Assembly: GCF_040253635.1 (NCBI RefSeq)
Contig: NZ_JBEJGX010000003.1
Coordinates: forward strand, 8,829,501 to 8,893,500
DNA: 64,000 bases
Direction: 5' to 3'
Source: Streptomyces sp. Edi2
Lineage (GTDB): Bacteria > Actinomycetota > Actinomycetes > Streptomycetales > Streptomycetaceae
Every line of letters starts with the position of its first letter. Position 1 is the stretch's first letter. A model generated the notes under the pieces. It worked only from the letters and a program-made list of their open reading frames with translations. It searched no databases and was not told the DNA's origin. Of the stretch, positions 10,601 to 17,283 are shown piece after piece. The position numbers and the translations under genes were made by a program.

Positions 10601-10822
10601 GGCCTCGGCGACCCGCTGCCCCGGCATCGCTCCGTCCACGGCGACGAGTTCCAGCCGCAGACCGGGGTGCCGGTCGAGCGTGGCGGCGAGGCCGCGGCGC
10701 AGCGCCTCGGTGTCGAGGGTGCCCCACAGGTCGAGTGAGGCGGTGAAGTTGTAGGCGCGGCTGCCCGGTTGCACCTGTTCGTGCAGCCAGACGATCTCCT
10801 GTGACGAGGAGAGCGGAAGCAT
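7619..10822 (-). CDS. NRPS C-A-PCP module, predicted basic amino acid
   Basis: 1067 residues. The N-terminal condensation domain has the catalytic HHLIHDG at residues 133-139. It is followed by adenylation (HTSGSTGIPKP, FDVALEE, NVYGVTEAA, YLTGD, GRRDHQIKLRGYRIE, GGKPDR) and a carrier domain (RAGGHSLLAAQL). The pocket by hand alignment is D-V-E-N-V-G-V-I-S-K. Glu at the third position and Asn at the fourth resemble ornithine/hydroxyornithine-type codes such as DMENLGLINK, so a positively charged side chain is plausible but unproven. This is the only complete C-A-PCP module in the operon. The first residues (MLPLSSSQE) start directly in the condensation domain, as in elongation modules. An AGGGA ribosome site precedes the ATG. 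Confidence 0.93.
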   Translation of the reverse strand: MLPLSSSQEIVWLHEQVQPGSRAYNFTASLDLWGTLDTEALRRGLAATLDRHPGLRLELVAVDGAMPGQRVAEACVPRLHTVDLSGEADPEAAFQELLRTEAETPLDTFEAPLLRWTLVRLAEERHRLIHVEHHLIHDGHSFAILLRDVFSVYRGHVLGEPVELPPAPSYADHVRAGAQDEERGERRDSLEFWAGELREMSYDMPLPGLTRPGSRRRHHGGQLRQSIGADLAQALRAHAKERGLTPFATLLGLFAELLRRHSGRSQMVIGTAVGNRPRGFEGAVGMFVNTIPLALRLDPAAPAEESMDEVTDTLIRALPHQEVPIQELTRTLGLHTSGADNPLFSVMFSAHDAELPEIDVPGLEITLFEGFNTGTTRFDLDVVLLPDDRRGVSLRHGAPGMTLVWDYDADMFGEDVAKLLAGRFLDLLRAYLDAPGAALADLAPPAPPQALPAAAPPAPAHDPLDPATAHDPSLPALLVGARRISYGDLDDRVSSLAQRLRAAGVTAGQPVAAVLPRGADSVVALLACLRTRAVYCPLSPSDPPARLELLLGRLAPALVLTSAEAPVTLPDGLPAATVDAPALPPARAAEVVPGAAYIIHTSGSTGIPKPVAVGRAALENHLTGAADRFGLEPGDRVLLFAQPTFDVALEEVLPSLYAGACLVAPEHEVLTGTELASLLVAARVTVANLPTSYFLATREEMRPVLRDGHWTPRLLVLGGERLPADVMRAYLADTDTTVLNVYGVTEAAISSTVHELTPDGLADGAEIPLGTELPGERIHVLDAHHRPLPDGAVGELAIAGAGLAEGYVGNPETTAARFLGVEALGGERVYLTGDLGYRGRDGLLYFLGRRDHQIKLRGYRIELEEVEAAASAALGGRSCAVVLDRTASGGPRLVGFLEGTDDGAPWDEQALHTELSRRLPSALVPGCWARLDAMPRLAGGKPDRAALTLRAAVMEPAAPAEESPGAPAQLPSGPAPASDPMTELLAEGWREALGHDRFDASSDFFRAGGHSLLAAQLAAWLEPRLGQRPPLRLLFQNPVLADQATALAAVGTPAVPAPAASTTVTES

Positions 10823-10963
10823 GGGCGGTCCCTGAGGTTGTGGGGGCGGGTTTTTCCGGCCGGGGCATGGTCGGGCCCGGCCTGGGGGTGCAGACCGGCC
10901 GCGGATCGCGCGGCTGGTCCTGCGGTGTCGGTAAGCAAGAGCGGGGCGGGGCCCCGGGAAGGG

Positions 10964-12259
10964 TCAGCCGGCCGTTGGCGCCGGGGTTCGCAGTGCGCCG
11001 GCGAGCGCGGTGAAGGCGCTCTCGGCGGTGTCGTCGGCGAGGATCGCGCGGTCCCACACCATGCGCAGATGCAGCTCGGGGCCCTGGGTGACGGCGACCG
11101 CGAAGGGGCCGCGCACGGCCCGTCCGTCGACCTGGATCTCACGGCCTGTCACCCCGCCCAGCCGCAGCGGGGGGTGCCGCCGGGCGTCGTCGACGGTCAG
11201 CATGCCGTCGAGCCGGCCGGTCCATCCGGAGCCGGCCGCGCGGGCGGCGTGCACCACGGCGTCGAACGGGGTGGCGGCATGGTCCAGGTCGTCCCACCAG
11301 GCCTCGGCCGTCGCGGACGCCGCGGGGGCGTCCCCGGTGGCGGTCGGGAAGACCACGGTGTTGAGGAAGCAGCCGAGCACCGGCGCGGCACCTTGCGGCC
11401 GGCCGCCCCACGGGTAGCCGAGCGGCACCACCTGCCCTGCCCCGAACAGCGCCGCCGCGGCCGCCCGGCAGGCGTTGAGCAGGTCGGGGAAGGGCACCCC
11501 GGCCGGCGGCGCGGGAATCCGCAGCGCGGCCGCACCGCTCGGCGCCGTCCCGGCAGGGAGGGCTGGGGGCCGTGCCGCGGGGGCCTGTTCGCGCACTGCG
11601 CGCAGCCGTTCGCCCCAGTACGCCATCGCCGCCGGTGCGCCCGCACGCTCCTCCGCGTCGAGCTGGAGCAGCACGGCGTCCCGGTAGGCGGCCAGCTCGG
11701 CCGAGACCTCCGAGGCGGAGGGCCGCTCGTCGCCGGCGTCCTCGTCGTAGGCCGCGCCGAGTTCTTCAACGATCCGCGCCAACGACTGACCGTCGCACGC
11801 GGCGTGGTCCAGGACCACGGCGAGCACGTCTTCCGCACCCTGCGGCCCGTCCTGCACCAGGAACAGCCGCAGCGGCGAACCCTGCGGGGTCCAGCTGCCC
11901 AGGGCGCGGCGCAGCACGGTGGCCGCATCCTCACCGGACGCGCAGTCCAGGCGGGTCACGGGTACCTGCGGCGCTTCCGGGCGCAGTGCGGGGGTGCCGC
12001 GCAGCACGGTGAGGCGGGAGCGCAGCACGGGGTGCAGGGCGGCGAGCCGGTTCGCGGCCGCCGTGAGGCGTACGGGATCCACCGAGCCGCGCGGAAAGGC
12101 GAAGAACATCGGCACGAGGTCCGGCCGCCCGGCGGGGTCCATGGCACGCACCAGTGCAAAGCGACGCTGGGCGCCCGTGACGGGCAGCAGGACCGGGGCC
12201 CCGTCGCCGGTTTCGAGTCGCCGGTAGCGGGCCAGGTACTGGCTCGTGATGCTGAGCAC
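10964..12259 (-). CDS. Free-standing condensation-like protein
   Basis: About 431 residues with the condensation/acyltransferase fold of NRPSs but no A or PCP domain. The active-site region reads LDHAACDGQS: the first His of HHxxxDG is Asp, while the second (catalytic) His, Asp and Gly remain. Later landmarks are LGCFLNTVVFP and the TPFDAVVHAA region typical of C domains. GTG at 12259 was chosen because AGAGGA precedes it with good spacing; an ATG at 12289 has no ribosome site. It could supply in trans the condensation missing from the two A-PCP proteins, or acylate or release the product. It lies 141 nt upstream of the C-A-PCP gene. Confidence 0.8.
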   Translation of the reverse strand: MLSITSQYLARYRRLETGDGAPVLLPVTGAQRRFALVRAMDPAGRPDLVPMFFAFPRGSVDPVRLTAAANRLAALHPVLRSRLTVLRGTPALRPEAPQVPVTRLDCASGEDAATVLRRALGSWTPQGSPLRLFLVQDGPQGAEDVLAVVLDHAACDGQSLARIVEELGAAYDEDAGDERPSASEVSAELAAYRDAVLLQLDAEERAGAPAAMAYWGERLRAVREQAPAARPPALPAGTAPSGAAALRIPAPPAGVPFPDLLNACRAAAAALFGAGQVVPLGYPWGGRPQGAAPVLGCFLNTVVFPTATGDAPAASATAEAWWDDLDHAATPFDAVVHAARAAGSGWTGRLDGMLTVDDARRHPPLRLGGVTGREIQVDGRAVRGPFAVAVTQGPELHLRMVWDRAILADDTAESAFTALAGALRTPAPTAG

Positions 12260-12366
12260 GTGATCCTCTCTGACATGACTGAGCTGCATCGCCCGAGGCG
12301 ATGCGGGTGGGAAGGCCGTGCGCGGGGGCAGGCAGGAGGGGCGCGGCCGGAGGCGGTGACCGGCCG

Positions 12367-13674
12367 TCAACCGAGGGCGGCGGGTTCGGCCGCGCCGGAC
12401 GCGGCGGCCTCCGGGTCCTCGGCAGGCCCCGTGGCGGGCAGGTCACGCATCCGCCGCAGCGGGGAGAGCAGCAGCGGCAGCGGTACGACCAGGAATCCGG
12501 CCGCACACCACACCAGCGCCCACCGGGCCCCGAAGGCCTCGGCCAGCGCACCGCCGGCCAGGGCACCGAGCGGCAGGGTGCCCCACATCAGGAACCGCAG
12601 AGTGGCGTTCATCCGGCCGAGCAGCCGGGGCGGGCACAGGGTCTGGCGGAAGCTCACCTGCGCGACGTTGTAGACCACGGCGCCGAAGAAGACCACGCCG
12701 GAGCCGAGGGCGAACAGCGCTGCCCCCGCGCCGCGTCCCGAGAGCGGCCACAGCAGCGCGAACGGGCCGGTGACCAGCGAGGACAGCCAGATGAGCCGGG
12801 CCTGGCCGAGCCGCGCGGCGAGCCGGCCCGCGCACAGTGCGCCGGCCAGTCCGCCCAGGGCCGAGGCGGCCAGCACAAGGCCCACCACTCCGGGCGCAAG
12901 GCCCAGCACCCGGACCAGGAAGACGGACTGGGTGGCCATCAGCACCGCGGCGAAGAAGTTGCCCAGCCCGGTCGCCACGGCGATCACCCGCAGCAAGCGG
13001 TGCCCGCACACAAAGCGCAGCCCCTCACCGATGTCCCGGCGCAGCGAGGCGTCCGGACGGCGTTCGGGAAGGCTCTCGGGCCGCTTGATGCGCCACAGGA
13101 ACAGCGCGGAGAGCGCATAGCCGGCGGCGTCGGTGACGATGGCCAGGGCGGCCCCCAGCAACTGGACGAGACCGCCGCCGATGCCGGGCCCCGCGACCTG
13201 CGCCGAGGAACGGATCGTCTCCAGCGCCCCGTTGCCCGAGACCAGCTGGTCCTTGGGCAGCAGCTGGGGCAGGAAGCTCTGGTGGGCGACGTCGAAGAAG
13301 ACCGTTGCCACGCCGGTCACCAGGGCGACGATGTACAGCTGCGCCATCGTCAGCACTCCGGTGACGGCGGCCAGCGGGATGCTCGCCATCGCGAGGGCCC
13401 GCACCACATCGGCGCGGATCATCAGCGGCAGCTTGCGCATCCGGTCGACCCAGGCCCCGGCCGGCAGCCCGACCAGCAGGAACGCGGCGGTCTCCGCGGC
13501 GGTGAGCAAGCCCACCTGGAAGGCGGGGGCGTCGAGTTCGAGCACCGCGACGAGGGGCAGGGCGACCAGGGTGACCTGGGCGCCGAGTTGTCCGGCCGCG
13601 GCACCGGCGAGCAGAAGACGGAAGTCGCGCAGGCGCAGCGGGCCGCTGGCCGCGGGTCGGGGTATGACGGGCAT
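12367..13674 (-). CDS. MFS exporter of the NRPS operon
   Basis: 435-residue major facilitator of the MFS_3/EntS type, with about 12 hydrophobic segments and a loop 2-3 motif GAWVDRMRKLPLM. These proteins export siderophores and peptides in other actinomycetes. It is the first protein gene of the NRPS operon after the short leader ORF and probably exports the product or gives self-resistance. ATG at 13674 (MPVIPRP) is preferred: the upstream alternative at 13722 would add a stretch unlike a transporter N-terminus. Confidence 0.88.
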   Translation of the reverse strand: MPVIPRPAASGPLRLRDFRLLLAGAAAGQLGAQVTLVALPLVAVLELDAPAFQVGLLTAAETAAFLLVGLPAGAWVDRMRKLPLMIRADVVRALAMASIPLAAVTGVLTMAQLYIVALVTGVATVFFDVAHQSFLPQLLPKDQLVSGNGALETIRSSAQVAGPGIGGGLVQLLGAALAIVTDAAGYALSALFLWRIKRPESLPERRPDASLRRDIGEGLRFVCGHRLLRVIAVATGLGNFFAAVLMATQSVFLVRVLGLAPGVVGLVLAASALGGLAGALCAGRLAARLGQARLIWLSSLVTGPFALLWPLSGRGAGAALFALGSGVVFFGAVVYNVAQVSFRQTLCPPRLLGRMNATLRFLMWGTLPLGALAGGALAEAFGARWALVWCAAGFLVVPLPLLLSPLRRMRDLPATGPAEDPEAAASGAAEPAALG

Positions 13675-13706
13675 GTGGTGACCATCGCCGACCAGTCGAT
13701 CAAGGG

Positions 13707-13808
13707 TCAAAACCCGATGCACACTTTCGGTCGGGTTTCTTCACCATTTACGCACCAGTACCGAAAATTCTTCGCCAGATTCCGGCAACCACCGCATGAC
13801 CGCCACAT
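13707..13808 (-). CDS. Putative 33-codon leader ORF with four cysteines
   Basis: Short ORF in the leader of the NRPS operon, preceded by an excellent AAGGAG ribosome site 7 nt before its ATG. The peptide has Cys at 5, 8, 19 and 30 and Trp at 2 and 18. Third-position G/C is only 19 of 33 codons, well below the neighbouring genes. Its last codons run through an inverted repeat (13710-13738) and stop directly at it, 32 nt before the exporter start. It may be a regulatory leader peptide. It resembles no family I know, and it could be a chance ORF. Confidence 0.45.
   Translation of the reverse strand: MWRSCGGCRNLAKNFRYWCVNGEETRPKVCIGF
13710..13738 (-). promoter_or_regulatory. Hairpin in the NRPS operon leader
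   Basis: Perfect 8-bp inverted repeat AAACCCGA/TCGGGTTT with a 13-nt loop, followed by T in the direction of the NRPS operon. The end of the leader ORF is translated across both arms, so a ribosome there would prevent folding. It could work as an attenuator or be a protein-binding site; GACCGAAA also occurs in the loop region. Confidence 0.4.
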
Positions 13809-13979
13809 GTTGACGCTCCTTGTGAGAAGGGGATTCCGGGGAGGCGGCATGATGGAACAGGGTGATCGTGCACAGAGGGTCACGTACCGGAATCCGACCG
13901 AAAACAGTCGTTGATGTCCTCTTATTGACCGAAGAAATCAGTTCCTCCGGTATGGCACCGCTCCACGGCAAAGGACCGG
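13809..13979. promoter_or_regulatory. Promoter region of the NRPS operon with two TetR-like sites
   Basis: The 354-bp gap 13675-14028 is less GC-rich than the surrounding genes. Upstream of the leader ORF it holds GACCGAAAACAGTC (13896-13909) and GACCGAAGAAATCAGTT (13927-13943). Both resemble the better palindrome in front of the deiminase gene (14666-14687). No confident -35/-10 pair was found. Confidence 0.45.
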
Positions 13980-14004
13980 CCCCGCGGCTGTGACAGCCGC
14001 GGGG
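13980..14004 (-). terminator. Hairpin after the TetR gene
   Basis: Perfect 11-bp stem CCCCGCGGCTG/CAGCCGCGGGG with a 3-nt loop. It lies 25 nt past the TetR stop codon and separates TetR from the NRPS operon promoter. Confidence 0.75.
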
Positions 14005-14028
14005 CCGGGCAGACCGGTGGAAGTCCCC

Positions 14029-14604
14029 TCAGGCGGGCCGGAGTTCCGCCTCGACGGCGCCGCGGATCAGCTCGTGTGCCCGCCGGAGCGAGGTGGTGCC
14101 GCTCAGCCAGCGTTCGCTCAAGCCCTCGACCAGGGCGGTGAGCCGTTCGGCCGCCGCGTGCGGGTCGGTGCGGGCGAGCCCCGGATCGGCGGCCTGGGCC
14201 CGGAGTATCAGGCCGGCGAGGTCGTCGTTCCACTCGCGGGTCGCGGTGGCCAGCAGCTCCCGCAGGTCCGGGTCGAAGACGGCGGTGGCCCGCAGCTCGC
14301 CCCACGCCGCGCTGTTCTCCCTGACGTGGGGCTCGTCCTGCAGTTCCCGCAGCAGGATCTCGGTGAGCTGGGTACGGGGATCGTCGGAGGCGTCGAGAGC
14401 GGCGTCGGTGTAGCGGACCGCACGTTGGTTGATGAACTCCAGGGTGCGGCGCAGCAGTCCGGTGCGGTCCTTGAAGTGGTAATAGATTAGCGCGGTCGAG
14501 ACGCCGGCCTCCGCGGACACCTCCTCGACGCGCAGCCCGCGGACGCCGCGCCGGGCGATCAGCCGGGCGGCGGCTTCGAGGATCTGGGTGGGCCTGTCCG
14601 GCAT
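14029..14604 (-). CDS. TetR-family transcriptional regulator
   Basis: 191 residues with an N-terminal TetR helix-turn-helix (ILEAAARLIARRGV, VEEVSAEAGVSTALIYYHFKDR) and a variable ligand-binding C-terminal half. It lies between the NRPS operon (downstream, same strand, separated by a terminator) and a divergent lipoprotein deiminase gene. A 22-bp near-perfect palindrome in the divergent promoter and related half-sites in the NRPS operon promoter make it the obvious candidate repressor of both. The ligand is unknown; it could be the NRPS product. Confidence 0.92.
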   Translation of the reverse strand: MPDRPTQILEAAARLIARRGVRGLRVEEVSAEAGVSTALIYYHFKDRTGLLRRTLEFINQRAVRYTDAALDASDDPRTQLTEILLRELQDEPHVRENSAAWGELRATAVFDPDLRELLATATREWNDDLAGLILRAQAADPGLARTDPHAAAERLTALVEGLSERWLSGTTSLRRAHELIRGAVEAELRPA

Positions 14605-14665
14605 CGCATGCTCCCGCGGTCCGAGGAATCAAGGTGGCTCGGCACCGATCATGCCCTACCATCGT

Positions 14666-14687
14666 CCTGACCGAAATTTCAGTCAGG
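14666..14687. promoter_or_regulatory. TetR-type operator in the tetR-deiminase intergenic region
   Basis: 22-bp palindrome with a single mismatched pair, core GACCGAAATTTCAGTC. It ends 9 nt before the deiminase ATG and is 62 nt from the TetR start. Size and position fit autoregulation plus control of the deiminase gene. Confidence 0.65.
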
Positions 14688-14696
14688 GGGCTGAGC

Positions 14697-15836
14697 ATGA
14701 ACATATCCCGACGTCAGACACTGCAAGCGGCGGTCGTCGCCGCCGTGGGCGGGGCCTTGGGTGCCTGCGGTACCCAGGACGGCGGCCGGCCGGCGCCGCG
14801 CGGTGAGCGGGCCGTCCCCGCCGGCGCGAAGCCGGCCGGCGGATGGCGGCTGCCCGATGAGGCCCATCCGCACGAGTCGACCTACATGGCCTGGCCCACC
14901 CGCCGGATCTGGGGACCGGACATCAGCGGTGTACGCGATGACATCGCCCGTATCGCCCGGACCATCGCCGAGTTCGAGCCGGTACACCTCCTGGCCAACG
15001 AGCGGGAGGCGCAGGCGGCCCGGCGGGCTTGCGGGTCAGGGGTGGAGGTCGTCCCGGTCCCGGTGGACGACCTGTGGGCGCGGGACAGCGGACCGGTCTT
15101 CGTCCTCGGGCCCGACGGCATCGCCGGCGTCGACCTCAACTTCAACGGCTGGGGCGGCAAGCAGCCCCACGGCCGCGACAGCCGGGTGGCCCGAGCGGTC
15201 CTGGACGACGAGCGGATCACCCGGATCGAGGCACCGATCACCGCCGAGGGCGGGGCAGTGGAGGGCGACGGGCACGGGACCCTGCTGGTGGCCGAGAGCT
15301 CGCTGGTCAACGACAACCGCAACCCCGGCAAGTCCCGCAAGGACATCGAGCGGGCGCTCAAGGACCTGTTCGGCGCCACCACGGTGATCTGGGTGAAGGG
15401 CGTCAAGGGCAAGGACATCACGGACTATCACATCGATGCGCTGGCCCGCTTCTCCGAACCCGGCGTCGTGGTCCTGAGCACCCCGGCACCCCACGCCCCC
15501 CGGAACGACTTCACCGGCGCCTACGAACAGGCCCGCACGGTCCTGGAGCACGCCGTCGACGCCCGGGGGAAGCGGCTGGAGGTCGTCGATCTGTTCGAGC
15601 CGTCCGACATCGGGCGACGGGGGAAGGACTTCCTGGCCTGCTATGCGAACTACTACGTGGCCAACGGAGCGGTCATCATGCCCCGCTTCGGCGACCGGAA
15701 GGCCGACGGCGATGCCGCGGCCACCCTGAGGGACCTCTACCCGGGGCGGAAGGTGGTGCCCCTGCCCGTCGACAGCCTCGGCGAGGGCGGCGGCGGCATC
15801 CACTGTGCCACCCAGCAACGGCCCGAGGCCGGCTGA
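14697..15836 (+). CDS. Secreted lipoprotein agmatine deiminase / PAD-family enzyme
   Basis: 379 residues. The N-terminus has a Tat-type RRQTLQ motif, a hydrophobic run and a lipobox LGAC (Cys near 22), so it should be an exported lipoprotein. The mature part is the agmatine deiminase/peptidylarginine-deiminase-like fold: WARDSGP, NFNGWGGK, EGGAVEGDG, DYHIDALARF, and the C-terminal GGGGIHCATQQ with catalytic Cys near 370. The family hydrolyses guanidino groups to ureido groups. Most bacterial agmatine deiminases are cytoplasmic, so surface anchoring is unusual. ATG at 14697 has an AGGGGG ribosome site; the upstream in-frame start would run through the operator. Its control region is shared in type with the NRPS operon. 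Confidence 0.88.
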   Translation: MNISRRQTLQAAVVAAVGGALGACGTQDGGRPAPRGERAVPAGAKPAGGWRLPDEAHPHESTYMAWPTRRIWGPDISGVRDDIARIARTIAEFEPVHLLANEREAQAARRACGSGVEVVPVPVDDLWARDSGPVFVLGPDGIAGVDLNFNGWGGKQPHGRDSRVARAVLDDERITRIEAPITAEGGAVEGDGHGTLLVAESSLVNDNRNPGKSRKDIERALKDLFGATTVIWVKGVKGKDITDYHIDALARFSEPGVVVLSTPAPHAPRNDFTGAYEQARTVLEHAVDARGKRLEVVDLFEPSDIGRRGKDFLACYANYYVANGAVIMPRFGDRKADGDAAATLRDLYPGRKVVPLPVDSLGEGGGGIHCATQQRPEAG

Positions 15837-15889
15837 ACCTCCCGGCCCGGGACGGCCGTCGGAGCGCCGGGGCGGTGCCGGCCGCGGCC

Positions 15890-15910
15890 GCCCGGGGCCG
15901 GGCCCCGGGC
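15890..15910. terminator. Bidirectional hairpin between convergent genes
   Basis: Perfect 9-bp stem GCCCGGGGC/GCCCCGGGC with a CGG loop, between the convergent deiminase and SnoaL-like genes. Confidence 0.65.
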
Positions 15911-15922
15911 CGGGTGGCGGAC

Positions 15923-16456
15923 TCAGCCGCGGCGCGTTTCGCCGGCCAGCTGATTGAACGGGCCGTCCGTCAGCGTCCCGTGCTGATCCGTCACGACCGG
16001 CAGCCGCGCCATCGTCTCCGCCGGGAGGAGGCCGGTCTGGCCGAGCACCGCGGCCTGGTCCCAGTAGATGTGCTCACCGGAGATCAGCGCGCCGTCGAAC
16101 GAGACCACGGCGATGAGCGGGATCTCGACGCGCCGTCCGGTCGGCGGCACACCGGGCAGGATCCAGGGCACCTCGACGTCGTGAGTGAACGAGACCAGCA
16201 TTTCGTCGACGAGCCGCGTCCCGCCCGTGGTGCGGGTCAGCGGCTCGATGGCGAAGTCCGCCGCGTTGTGCCCCACGAACCAGCGGCGGTAGAAGTGCCG
16301 CACGGACGCCCTGCCGCGGGCGCCCATCGCCGTCGGCACATGCACCACCTCAGGCTCGTCCGACATGGTGGCCATCGTCGTGTCGAGATCGAGACTGCTG
16401 AACTCGCTGGTGGTGTGCAGCTCCCAGACACGCTCCTGGTCAGAAGTGCTGGTCAC
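15923..16456 (-). CDS. SnoaL-like / NTF2-fold protein
   Basis: 177-residue single-domain protein of the SnoaL-like NTF2 fold (HFYRRWFVGHNAADF, RLVDEMLVSFTHD, RVEIPLIAVVSFDGALISGEHIYWDQ). Family members act as cyclases, isomerases or hydroxylases on small molecules, often in antibiotic pathways. It is the last gene of the ATP-grasp operon, starting 17 nt inside the end of the methyltransferase gene, which suggests translational coupling. The reaction cannot be predicted. Confidence 0.8.
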   Translation of the reverse strand: MTSTSDQERVWELHTTSEFSSLDLDTTMATMSDEPEVVHVPTAMGARGRASVRHFYRRWFVGHNAADFAIEPLTRTTGGTRLVDEMLVSFTHDVEVPWILPGVPPTGRRVEIPLIAVVSFDGALISGEHIYWDQAAVLGQTGLLPAETMARLPVVTDQHGTLTDGPFNQLAGETRRG

Positions 16457-17261
16457 AGGCGGCCTCCTCGGTCTTCCAGCCCCAAGCGGTGAGCATCCCC
16501 GGGGAGAGGCCGGCGCACCTGGGCGAGGACAGCTCGCGCACCGCCCGCTCGATCTGCGCCTCGTCCACCCGCCCGGTCGCCAGCATGGCGTCCCGCGTCC
16601 TGTCCCATGTATCAGCCCAGAAGCGGCTGATCGCGCTGTCCGGCACCAACGGGGGAACGTGGATCTCGGCGGCCACCTGGTACAGCCCCTCCTCGTGCAG
16701 GAGCTGCGGGTAATCCGGCACCCAGGAGATGTCCGTGCCGATGGTCTCCCGCAGTGCCTGCCACATCGCCCGCATGACCGTGGTGTACCGGGTGGCCGGG
16801 GCGGTGGCGGTCGTCAGGTCCACGGCGTCGCTGAGCACCAGCACACCGTCGGGCGCGACCAGCGAGACCAGCTTGGCGATCATGCGGCGCCACGAGCGCA
16901 GATGCATCAGGACGAACCGCGCGTGCACCAGCCGGAACCGGCCGGGGTGGAAGTCCGGGGCGGTGATGTCGGCGTCCAGCGTCGTCAGGCCCGGTGTCCC
17001 GTCGGCGGTGAGGAAGCGGGTGTCACGGTCCACCGCGAGGACCGTCGAGACACCGGCCGACTCCAGCAGCCACCGCGCGAGGGTGCCGGTCCCCGCGCCC
17101 ACGTCCAGGCAGTTCCAGCCGGGACCGGCTCCCAGCGCCGTCAGCCGGGCGGCGCTCACCTCGTCGTAGGCGAGCGCCCCCAGGTCGATGCGACCGGCCT
17201 CGCCGGTCTCCTCCGGGCGGAACATACCTTCGCCGTAGCGCCCGGTATCCGTACCCCGCAC
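16440..17261 (-). CDS. SAM-dependent methyltransferase
   Basis: 273-residue class I methyltransferase. The SAM motif I is LDVGAGTGTLARWL, followed by an acidic strand end (VLAVDRD), LDADITAPDF and the post-motif region VLVLSDAVDL. GTG at 17261 was chosen because GGGGAC precedes it and it lies 22 nt after the MFS gene; an internal ATG at 17225 is the alternative. It belongs to the ATP-grasp/dikinase/MFS operon and probably tailors the product by O-, N- or C-methylation. Confidence 0.85.
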   Translation of the reverse strand: MRGTDTGRYGEGMFRPEETGEAGRIDLGALAYDEVSAARLTALGAGPGWNCLDVGAGTGTLARWLLESAGVSTVLAVDRDTRFLTADGTPGLTTLDADITAPDFHPGRFRLVHARFVLMHLRSWRRMIAKLVSLVAPDGVLVLSDAVDLTTATAPATRYTTVMRAMWQALRETIGTDISWVPDYPQLLHEEGLYQVAAEIHVPPLVPDSAISRFWADTWDRTRDAMLATGRVDEAQIERAVRELSSPRCAGLSPGMLTAWGWKTEEAACDQHF

Positions 17262-17283
17262 GTCCCCAGTATGACGGCGCGGC

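Noticed and set aside
13849..13914. 21-codon plus-strand ORF with GGGGAGG upstream in the NRPS promoter region
   Set aside because: It overlaps a TetR-like site, faces away from all genes and has no recognisable sequence; probably chance.
13741..13971. 76-codon minus-strand ORF across the NRPS promoter region
   Set aside because: No ribosome site and no family match; the shorter ORF at 13707-13808 has the only strong site here.
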